From Fimbriimonadales bacterium (GTDB lineage Bacteria > Armatimonadota > Fimbriimonadia > Fimbriimonadales > GBS-DC), in NCBI GenBank assembly GCA_026416065.1, contig JAOAFW010000434.1, positions 1 through 5,221 on the forward strand: a stretch of DNA of 5,221 nt, written 5' to 3'. The notes below the pieces were generated by a model, which ran no database searches, was not told the origin of the DNA, and saw only the letters and a program-made list of their open reading frames with translations. The position numbers were made by a program, and so were the translations under genes. This document shows, piece by piece, positions 1-5,202 of the stretch; within the stretch, counting starts at the first letter, position 1, and every line of letters starts with the position of its first letter.

Positions 1-19
1 AGATGTGTATAAGAGACAG
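1..19 (+). other. Tn5/Nextera mosaic-end adapter (library artefact)
   Basis: The first 19 bases, AGATGTGTATAAGAGACAG, are the Tn5 transposase mosaic end used in Nextera tagmentation, and the same sequence returns inverted at the right end. It is synthetic and should be trimmed; genome begins at 20. The 9 bases next to it (GTCTATACC) start with G and end with C, in line with the known Tn5 target preference, which supports a genuine tagmentation junction. Confidence 0.98.
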
Positions 20-1102
20 GTCTATACCAATCCACTGCCTACGCAGTTTCTCGGCGGCGACGATGGCGGTGCCGCATCCGCAGAAGGGATCCAGCACCAC
101 ATCGCCCTCGTTGCTGGAGGCTTGAATAATACGCTCGAGCAGGGCGAGGGGTTTCTGGGTCGGGTAGCCGAGGCGTTCTTTAGCTTGGGAATTTATAGGA
201 GGAATATCGGTCAGCATATCCTGTATGGGGGTTCCTTCGGTTAGATACCTTTTGAAGCGCGGAAAGCCTTTCCCTTGCGACGGCCAGTGAATATAACCTG
301 CCGCATCCAGCAGATCTAACTTTTCTTGAACTGATAACTTGACGGCTTTTTCTTCACCTACAAGTTCCTCCACCACTCTTTTAGGAACTGCCCAGTGGCG
401 TCCGATAGAAGCAGGGTCATAGTCTCGCCACGGCTTGCCAGAGTCACCTCGCGTAATGCCTGCACCAGTCAAGTCTGCAGGCATGTATCGTCCACGCTCA
501 TCACTGAAGGTATACTTACTTTGCACATGCTTTTCTTCATGCTGTTGATATATCTGGTTCCAAGTATACTTCTCGCTTTTCGTGTAATACAGAAGTGTGT
601 CGTGAACATCGCCCCAGCGTTTCGCCCCACTGTGTGCGCTGGTACGCTTCCACACAATCTCATTCCGAAAGTTCCTCGCGCCGAAAATCACATCCAGCAT
701 CACTTTCAGGTAGTGGCTCGCCGTCGGGTCGCAGTGGAGGTACAGACTGCCTGTGGGTTTCAGCACGCGGTGGAGTTCTATCAGCCGCGGCGCCATCATC
801 ACGAGGTAGGCGGTGAGGTCGTTCCTGCCGAGGGTGTCCACGAAGCCTTCTATGAGGCGCGAGAGGGCTTGGCGCGGGCATTCCAGCAGGAAGGTCTGGT
901 AGGCGTGTTCGCTCCACTGCCAGGTATCGGTGAAGGCTTTGATTTGGGCTTGCGCGGGTTCGCCCGACGCCTCGCGGAAGAGCAGGTTGTAGTCGCGGTT
1001 GCTGTTGAACGGCGGGTCCAGGTAGATGAGGTCTACGCTTTCATCGGGGAGGCGTTTGCGTAGCACTTCCAGGTTATCGCCGTAGTAGAGCGTTCGGGTC
1101 AT
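20..1102 (-). CDS. Site-specific DNA methyltransferase, beta class, probably N6-adenine (3' end missing)
   Basis: This gene methylates a base in a specific DNA site using S-adenosylmethionine. The visible 361 residues read without interruption. The catalytic motif IV DPPF is at residues 29-32, followed by FNSNRDYN. A conserved HCDPT is at 123-127 and NEIVWKRT at 147-154. A variable central part (about 168-307) should hold the target-recognition domain. TQKP (motif X) is at 315-318 and the AdoMet-binding motif I DPFCGCGT at 338-345. The order IV, target recognition, X, I defines the beta class (N6_N4_Mtase family). DPPF rather than SPPY favours adenine-N6 over cytosine-N4; the recognition site cannot be read. 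The protein stops at WIGID because the fragment ends there; reading on into the adapter would add a false tail. The ATG at 1102 suits the family start and lacks a Shine-Dalgarno sequence. Whether a restriction gene follows is unknown, as that side is off the fragment. The central part is clearly AT-richer than the ends. Confidence 0.93.
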
Positions 1103-1109
1103 GGGATGA

Positions 1110-1115
1110 ATTTTA
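1110..1115 (-). promoter_or_regulatory. Candidate -10 box of the methyltransferase (leaderless type)
   Basis: On the minus strand TAAAAT lies 7 nt before the ATG at 1102. A -10 box there would start transcription at or within 1 nt of the start codon, so the mRNA would be leaderless. This agrees with the lack of a Shine-Dalgarno sequence (the bases before ATG are TCATCCC). No convincing -35 is seen. Short AT-rich hexamers also occur by chance, so the call rests mainly on position and on the same arrangement at two other genes here. Confidence 0.45.
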
Positions 1116-1128
1116 CTCGCTGATGGGG

Positions 1129-1134
1129 TATATT
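1129..1134 (+). promoter_or_regulatory. Candidate -10 box of tRNA-Thr
   Basis: TATATT ends 11 nt before the first base of the tRNA, which puts the expected start site about 5 nt upstream of the mature 5' end. The best -35 at suitable spacing is poor (ATGAAT, 3 of 6 matches). It shares the 43-bp spacer with the divergent methyltransferase start. Confidence 0.45.
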
Positions 1135-1145
1135 AAGTGTGGCGA

Positions 1146-1220
1146 GCCGGCGTAGCTCAGTGGCAGAGCAACCGCCTTGTAAGTGGAAGGTCGCCGGTTC
1201 GAATCCGGCCGCCGGCTCCA
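1146..1220 (+). tRNA. tRNA-Thr, anticodon TGT (UGU)
   Basis: A complete cloverleaf with encoded CCA can be folded by hand. The acceptor stem is GCCGGCG (1146-1152) with CGCCGGC (1210-1216), then discriminator T and CCA (1218-1220). The D arm is GCTC/GAGC with GG in the loop. The anticodon loop is CTTGTAA (1176-1182) with anticodon TGT at 1178-1180. The variable loop is AGGTC, and the T arm is GCCGG/CCGGC around TTCGAAT. The tRNA reads ACA and, by wobble, other threonine codons. The anticodon stem is the weak part: 1174-1184 is a G-T wobble and 1171-1187 an A-A mismatch. Position 37 is A, preceded by U36 and followed by A38, which is the context for t6A made by TsaD, encoded further along this fragment. 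Confidence 0.96.
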
Positions 1221-1227
1221 TCTCTTT

Positions 1228-1262
1228 GTAGAGGCGTCTATACCTCCTGTGCTCTACCTTTT
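1228..1262 (+). terminator. Weak candidate terminator after tRNA-Thr
   Basis: GTAGAG (1228-1233) can pair with CTCTAC (1252-1257), and the second arm is followed by CTTTT (1258-1262). The site begins 8 nt after the tRNA, where an intrinsic terminator would be expected. The stem is only 6 bp, the loop is 18 nt, a competing GAGG/CCTC pairing lies inside, and the T run is short. Read-through into the downstream gene is quite possible. Confidence 0.3.
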
Positions 1263-1318
1263 GTATATGCCCACTCTCGCGCGATGCGCCCTTTTACGAG
1301 GTGGAAAGGCTGTATTAT

Positions 1319-1436
1319 TACCAATTGAGGTTCCAAGTGGCGCAGTCTTCGGCGGGGACGCCAATGCTACACGGGGCAGTGCGTAGCGTCGGCGTCCCCG
1401 CCGACGGACTCACGGCGTTTGCTTTGACGATTGGTA
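1319..1436. repeat. Nested inverted-repeat element, possible MITE or REP-like palindrome
   Basis: The outer ends are TACCAAT (1319-1325) and its exact inverse ATTGGTA (1430-1436); pairing extends inward through a G-T and a G-C pair. Inside is a perfect 14-bp inverted repeat, TCGGCGGGGACGCC (1349-1362) with GGCGTCCCCGCCGA (1391-1404). Inside that, after a symmetric 3-by-3 internal loop, GCTAC (1366-1370) pairs with GTAGC (1383-1387) around a 12-nt loop. The 118-bp unit has no convincing ORF. Ends that pair with each other, plus a strong inner hairpin, suggest a small non-autonomous mobile element; if the element proper is CCAAT to ATTGG, it is flanked by TA on both sides, as for IS630/mariner-type insertions. 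It could instead be a structured RNA leader. No T run follows, so it is not a standard terminator. Only one copy is in this window, so repetitiveness is inferred. It occupies much of the gene-free stretch 1221-1485; I see nothing definite in 1263-1318. Confidence 0.55.
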
Positions 1437-1440
1437 TAAC
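1432..1440 (+). promoter_or_regulatory. Candidate extended -10 promoter for the membrane protein gene
   Basis: TGGTATAAC fits the extended -10 pattern TGn-TATAAt in all but the last base. No good -35 lies at the usual distance, but extended -10 promoters often lack one. Transcription would start near 1447, giving a leader of about 39 nt before the ATG at 1486. The TG and the first bases of the hexamer belong to the right end of the inverted-repeat element. Confidence 0.4.
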
Positions 1441-1474
1441 CGTGGTCTCAAGTGTCCGCGGGCTGATCGGTTTT

Positions 1475-1479
1475 GAGGG
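1475..1479 (+). promoter_or_regulatory. Shine-Dalgarno sequence deciding the start at 1486
   Basis: GAGGG lies 6 nt before the ATG at 1486, which is good spacing for a ribosome binding site. It supports this start over GTG at residue 23. It is the only clear Shine-Dalgarno sequence among the protein genes here. Confidence 0.65.
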
Positions 1480-1485
1480 CAAAGG

Positions 1486-2451
1486 ATGACGGCTCAAGAA
1501 CGCCTCAGAAGGGGCGGTCAAAAACCCCGTTCGATATGGAATAACGCTTGTGTGAAGTCTCATCGGCTACTGCGTGCAATCGACCCTGCCATATGGGCAT
1601 TTGCGTTGACTCTGGCGGTGACGAGTATCTGGGGCTTCTGGCACTCGCTGAGCCGTATCCAGCAGACGCTTGAACATTATTCTTTCACCCATCGGTACTT
1701 GAACCAGCTGGAGAGCGCCTTGGTAGAAATGGAGCGTTCCCTTTTAGGGCTGGTACACGCTGACTCGCGTAAAGCACGCTTTGTCGGATACGAACCTGAA
1801 GTTCTGTGGTCTGATCTAAAACGAGGTTATCGGAAAGCAGACGCAGCAACAGGGGATATTCTCGCATCACTTGCTCGTACCAACGACCCTTCGTTGAAGC
1901 AATCGCTCATTCGCATCGAGCGTGAATGGGCAGAGATACGCTCCCGTCTGATTGAATATCTTGAAGCAGAGTCGCGTGGAAGTATAAACCTGTCGACCCT
2001 ACGCACATTTACCTTTCGTGGACAGGATACTTTAGACAACGCGGTACGAGATTTCAAGAGCCTCTATCAGGTGCACCAGGAGAACATGATACGGTCGAGC
2101 CTGTACACTTTGGCTGGCTATTTGGTGATGATTTGTGTCAGCTTCGGTCTGCTCGGATGGATAGCGTGGCGGCGCTGGGTATTTCCGCTGCGTTGGCTGC
2201 GGCGTGTATCGACGCAGCCAGAAGCATTCCCCGCTTGTCTGCATGGAACGGACTGGGAAACGATTTACCAGCGGTTGATGTATCAGGAGCAACGCCTGCG
2301 CACAGTGGAAGTCTTCATGCGTGACCTGGCGATGGGGCGCACGCCTAAGCCAATTCAACCGACCAGTGCCTCCGACTCTTTGGCGCGCAGTAGCACATGG
2401 CTACTGAAACGCATGGAGCAGCTAAACTCACAACGACGTGAGGCAGTATAA
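1486..2451 (+). CDS. Two-pass membrane protein with sensor-like periplasmic domain and HAMP-like linker, no output domain
   Basis: I do not recognise a named family. The 321 residues start with a basic cytoplasmic segment (1-33), then a first membrane helix at about 34-52. Residues 55-205 are mostly helical, charged and rich in heptad-like Leu spacing, which resembles the four-helix sensor domains (CHASE3 or 4HB_MCP type) of kinases and chemoreceptors. A second membrane helix lies at about 206-228. It is followed by RRWVFPLRWLRRV (229-241), with the Pro-Leu and basic pattern of a HAMP first helix, and a second helical stretch around 256-283. The protein ends at 321 without a kinase, methyl-accepting, GGDEF or other output domain. 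No frameshift is apparent: the end overlaps the control region of tsaD, which is a different reading frame. GC content is lower than in tsaD (43-53% in sampled stretches against 57-70%). It could be a sensor acting on a separate partner, or a structural membrane protein. Gene reality is well supported by composition, topology and the Shine-Dalgarno sequence; function is open. Confidence 0.82.
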   Translation: MTAQERLRRGGQKPRSIWNNACVKSHRLLRAIDPAIWAFALTLAVTSIWGFWHSLSRIQQTLEHYSFTHRYLNQLESALVEMERSLLGLVHADSRKARFVGYEPEVLWSDLKRGYRKADAATGDILASLARTNDPSLKQSLIRIEREWAEIRSRLIEYLEAESRGSINLSTLRTFTFRGQDTLDNAVRDFKSLYQVHQENMIRSSLYTLAGYLVMICVSFGLLGWIAWRRWVFPLRWLRRVSTQPEAFPACLHGTDWETIYQRLMYQEQRLRTVEVFMRDLAMGRTPKPIQPTSASDSLARSSTWLLKRMEQLNSQRREAV

Positions 2452-2452
2452 T
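2447..2452 (+). promoter_or_regulatory. Consensus -10 box of tsaD inside the end of the previous gene
   Basis: A perfect TATAAT ends exactly 6 nt before the GTG at 2459, placing the predicted +1 on the start codon itself. The TAA stop codon of the membrane protein gene (2449-2451) lies within the hexamer. No good -35 is visible. With no Shine-Dalgarno sequence at normal distance, this favours a leaderless tsaD transcript from its own promoter, whether or not read-through from upstream also occurs. Confidence 0.55.
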
Positions 2453-2458
2453 CCTGGT

Positions 2459-3472
2459 GTGCGCTACATTCTTGGTATCGAGACCAGCTGCGATGAGACT
2501 TCGGTTGCGGTGCTGGAAGGGCGTTCGGTGTGTTCCAGCGTGGTCGCTTCGCAGGCGGATTTGCATGCGCAGTGGGGCGGCGTTGTGCCCGAAGCCGCCG
2601 CACGCCAGCATGTAGAGCGTCTCAGCCCACTACTACAACAGGCGTTGGACGAGGCGGGCATCGCGTTGCACCAAATTGACGGCGTTGCTGTCACGAACCG
2701 CCCGGGACTGGTAGGCGCACTGGTGGTGGGGTTAGCTGCTGCCAAAGCGCTCGCCTTCGCCCTGCGGATACCGATGGTGGGTGTCAACCATCTGGAAGGG
2801 CACCTTTACTCCGCGTTTCTAACCGAACCTAATGCCGACATCCCGTTCCCACACCTGGCGCTAATTGTCTCGGGAGGACATACGGAGCTGGTTCTCGCGC
2901 GCGGACACGGCGATTACACCTTGCTGGGGCACACCCTGGACGACGCTGCGGGCGAAGCGTTCGACAAAACCGCGCGACTACTCCATCTGGGCTATCCCGG
3001 CGGTCCCGAGATCGACCGACGCGCGAAACAGGGCGACCCCCACGCATTCGCGTTTCCCCGTGCGCGCGTGGAGGGATGGAACTTCAGCTTCAGCGGGTTG
3101 AAGACCGCCGTGCGGCGCGAGGTGGAACGCTTGCAGGGGCAGGGCGCACTGGACGAGGCGACGCTGAACGACCTCTGCGCATCGTTTCAGCAGGCGGTGC
3201 TGGACGTGTTGGTAGAGAAGGCGATAGCCGCCGCCCATGCGTATGGGGTAGATACCCTGACGGTAGTGGGGGGCGTGGCGGCGAACTCGGGGTTGCAGAC
3301 GCAGATGCGTGCTGCCTGCCACAACATGAGGCTGAATCTCAAGATCCCTCCCCCAAAGTATTGCACTGACAACGCCGCGATGATTGCGCTGGCAGGCTAC
3401 TTCCGATTGAAGGCAGGCGAGCGCGCTGATTATGACCTGGACGCTTACGCCAGCGCGCCTTTAGGGGAGTGA
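2459..3472 (+). CDS. tsaD: tRNA N6-adenosine threonylcarbamoyltransferase TsaD
   Basis: TsaD transfers the threonylcarbamoyl group from threonylcarbamoyl-AMP (made by TsaC/TsaB2) to A37 of tRNAs that read ANN codons, working in the cytoplasm with TsaB and TsaE. The 337-residue product has the usual bacterial length and all family marks: N-terminal GIETSCDET (6-14), the metal-binding pair H111 and H115 in NHLEGH, SGGHT (138-142), GEAFDKTARLL (165-175), GYPGGPEID (178-186), FSFSGLKT (209-216), GGVAANSGL (271-279) and C-terminal TDNAAMIA with metal ligand D304. RPGLVGAL at 81-88 has Arg where many members have Gly (GPGL); I believe this variant occurs in other bacteria. The start is GTG at 2459, giving MRYILGIETSCDET, the normal beginning of the family. 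An in-frame GTG at 2438 would add seven residues (VRQYNPG) and overlap the previous gene by 14 bp; it has no Shine-Dalgarno sequence. The gene is essential or near-essential in many bacteria. Confidence 0.97.
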   Translation: MRYILGIETSCDETSVAVLEGRSVCSSVVASQADLHAQWGGVVPEAAARQHVERLSPLLQQALDEAGIALHQIDGVAVTNRPGLVGALVVGLAAAKALAFALRIPMVGVNHLEGHLYSAFLTEPNADIPFPHLALIVSGGHTELVLARGHGDYTLLGHTLDDAAGEAFDKTARLLHLGYPGGPEIDRRAKQGDPHAFAFPRARVEGWNFSFSGLKTAVRREVERLQGQGALDEATLNDLCASFQQAVLDVLVEKAIAAAHAYGVDTLTVVGGVAANSGLQTQMRAACHNMRLNLKIPPPKYCTDNAAMIALAGYFRLKAGERADYDLDAYASAPLGE

Positions 3473-3481
3473 AAGGCGTGC

Positions 3482-5170
3482 TTATGCCCATCCGTCCAGC
3501 GGCAAATCCTCGAACACGGCGTCGCGCTGTCGGCTCTCTTGATAAAGTGCCTTCAGATCCGGCGGAGCATCGGCGCCCGTAGCAAGCGTCTCGGCGAGCG
3601 TCGCTATCCCCTCGAATCGTCGCAAATGGTCTTGCACGCGCGCCTCGGCGTAATCGCGCGCGGAGCCGGTGGTGATGAGGAATGTCCAGTCAGACGATTG
3701 CGCCAGCAACAGTTCGCGCGCGAGTTGCTGCAAGTAGGGCATGAGTTCGGCGCACTCGCGATAACGTTGCAACAAGCTCATGAACCGTGTCTCCGCCCGA
3801 TAGAGCGCGTCCCACACCCACAGCGTGTCCTCGTTGAGCCAGATATAATGCGAGCCGCCCTCCCCCCACGAGCCTTCAGGCAGGAATACCACCTCTTCGG
3901 GTGGGAACCGCTCCAGATATTCGGAGCCAGTGAGCATTTCGATGTCGGGATCGGCGGCGAGGCGACGGATGACGAGGTAGAGCCACTCGGGACCCTCGTG
4001 CCACCAGTGCCCGAACAGCTCCGTGTCGTACATCGAGACCATTACGCCGGGCGTGCCCGTCGCCTGATAGTGCGCCCAGAGGGTCTGCTTGAGCAGGTTC
4101 ACGAAGTGTTCGGCGTGCGCCTGCGCGGCTTCAAAAGCGTCGTAGTGTGCGTAGGGCTGTTTCGTGCCGAGGTCGGCTTTATTCTCGCTCACGCGCCAGT
4201 AGCGCAGGCGTCCGGGGTAGTGCATTTTATGGAACTCCAGATACCGGGCATCGCCAGGGTAGCCATGCTCGCCGCTCCAGACCTGCACGGTGCTGGCGGG
4301 ATCGCGAGCGAACACAGCAAGCGGCTCAGGCGCGGGCACGCGATAGGCGCGGTAGGGCGTGCGCTCGGTCTGCTCGGGGCGATAGTGCGCGGCGAACTGC
4401 TCGTAGAGCTGGCGCAGCGCAGGGAAGCGATCCCAGTAGGTTCCAAGGGGCGTACCACCGCGTAGCATATGGGTATCCACGAAGAAGTAGCCGACTCCTG
4501 CCTCGCTGAGAAACTGCTCGACGCCGGCGCGCTCGGCGGCGGGCAGCACCTCATGTGCTACGGGAGGTAGCCATCGGTAAGCGGGGCGATAGGCGCATTC
4601 GGGCAACCAGAATCCGCGCGGGGCGCGCCCGAAATGCTTCTGATAGGTCTGCACGCCGAGTTGCACCTGCGCCCGCACACACTCGTCGCGCCCAATCAGC
4701 GGCAGATAGCCGTGCGTCGCCGCGCTGGTGGCGATTTCGATCAGACCTGCGTCCTGAAACCGACGGAATGCCCCTAAAATATCGCCGTCCAGCCCCTCAT
4801 AAATCGCCCGCTGCGCTTCAAAATACGCTTGCCACAGGTACGCCAGCCCCGCCATCCAGCGCGCGCCGTGCTGCGTGAACGACTGCATATCCGCCTGCGC
4901 TGCGTCGATCTTGGCGTCCATATAGGCGCGGGCTTCCGTCTGAAAATCGGGGTCGGCGAGCTGCTCCTGTAAAATCGGTGTGAAGCTGATGGTATAGCGC
5001 GCCGGGATGCCCTGCTTCTGGAGGCGGTCTGTGAGCGCATAAAGGGGCAGGTAGCACTCCACAAGGCTCTCGCTGAGCCAGTCAGTTCCATGCGGCGCCT
5101 TGCCGTGCGACAGCACATACGGGATATGCGTGTGCAACACCAGCATCCAGTAGCCCAGCGGTCGCGCCAT
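3482..5170 (-). CDS. GH57 1,4-alpha-glucan branching enzyme (DUF1957-type)
   Basis: This enzyme should make alpha-1,6 branches in glycogen or a similar alpha-glucan by cutting an alpha-1,4 chain and moving it to another chain. The 562-residue product shows the GH57 motifs in order: HTHIP (13-17), THGYLPL (152-158), GFWLPECAY (186-194) with the expected nucleophile E191, WSGEHGYPGD (298-307), and MYDTELFGHWWHEG (380-393) with the expected acid/base D382. The C-terminal helical part contains SWGEGG (434-439) and SSDWTFLITTG (492-502), typical of the branching-enzyme subgroup rather than GH57 amylases or amylopullulanases. Length is near that of bacterial members (the Thermus enzyme is about 520 residues), without the longer C-terminal tail of Thermococcus. 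ATG at 5170 is chosen because MARPLGYWMLVLHTHIP fits the family; an in-frame GTG at 5200 would add ten unlikely residues next to the adapter. No Shine-Dalgarno sequence is present. It faces tsaD tail to tail. No other glycogen gene is in view. Confidence 0.94.
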   Translation of the reverse strand: MARPLGYWMLVLHTHIPYVLSHGKAPHGTDWLSESLVECYLPLYALTDRLQKQGIPARYTISFTPILQEQLADPDFQTEARAYMDAKIDAAQADMQSFTQHGARWMAGLAYLWQAYFEAQRAIYEGLDGDILGAFRRFQDAGLIEIATSAATHGYLPLIGRDECVRAQVQLGVQTYQKHFGRAPRGFWLPECAYRPAYRWLPPVAHEVLPAAERAGVEQFLSEAGVGYFFVDTHMLRGGTPLGTYWDRFPALRQLYEQFAAHYRPEQTERTPYRAYRVPAPEPLAVFARDPASTVQVWSGEHGYPGDARYLEFHKMHYPGRLRYWRVSENKADLGTKQPYAHYDAFEAAQAHAEHFVNLLKQTLWAHYQATGTPGVMVSMYDTELFGHWWHEGPEWLYLVIRRLAADPDIEMLTGSEYLERFPPEEVVFLPEGSWGEGGSHYIWLNEDTLWVWDALYRAETRFMSLLQRYRECAELMPYLQQLARELLLAQSSDWTFLITTGSARDYAEARVQDHLRRFEGIATLAETLATGADAPPDLKALYQESRQRDAVFEDLPLDGWA

Positions 5171-5178
5171 AGAAAAGC

Positions 5179-5184
5179 AGTATA
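5179..5184 (-). promoter_or_regulatory. Candidate -10 box of the branching enzyme gene
   Basis: On the minus strand TATACT ends 8 nt before the ATG at 5170, so the transcript would start on or about 1-2 nt before the start codon. The bases between (GCTTTTCT) hold no Shine-Dalgarno sequence. The -35 would fall at about 5202-5207, almost wholly in the adapter, so it cannot be judged. Confidence 0.45.
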
Positions 5185-5202
5185 CCTTGAGCGGGTACAC
5201 TC

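Noticed and set aside
5..244. Plus-strand frame of 79 codons at the left end
   Set aside because: It begins inside the sequencing adapter and is antisense to the methyltransferase.
395..1063. Open plus-strand frame of 222 codons opposite the methyltransferase
   Set aside because: It is antisense to the conserved catalytic region of the methyltransferase; the minus strand carries DPPF and the other motifs.
1146..1220. tRNA-Thr as an integration site of a genomic island
   Set aside because: I found no second copy of the tRNA 3' end and no integrase in the window.
1279..1295. GCGC-GAT-GCGC followed by CCTTTT as a terminator
   Set aside because: The stem is only 4 bp and the T run 4 bases; this is expected often by chance.
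1349..1404. Strong GC-rich hairpin as an intrinsic terminator of the tRNA unit
   Set aside because: The stem is perfect but the loop region is long and no T run follows either arm; the outer matching ends also point to something else.
1424..1440. TTGACG (1424-1429) and TATAAC (1435-1440) as a -35/-10 pair
   Set aside because: Only 5 bp separate them, far less than the usual 16-18; only the extended -10 reading is kept.
2438..2458. Longer TsaD starting at GTG 2438 with a 14-bp gene overlap
   Set aside because: The extra residues VRQYNPG are not typical of TsaD, there is no Shine-Dalgarno sequence, and a perfect -10 box sits just before the GTG at 2459.
2696..2712. Arg in place of Gly in the TsaD GPGL segment as a defect
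   Set aside because: The rest of the segment and all metal and substrate motifs are intact, and I believe the NRPGL form occurs in other bacterial TsaD proteins.
3539..4465. Open plus-strand frame of 308 codons opposite the branching enzyme gene
   Set aside because: It is antisense to a gene with full GH57 catalytic motifs. High GC and codon bias on the true strand keep the opposite frame open; its product shows no recognisable domain and no start signal.
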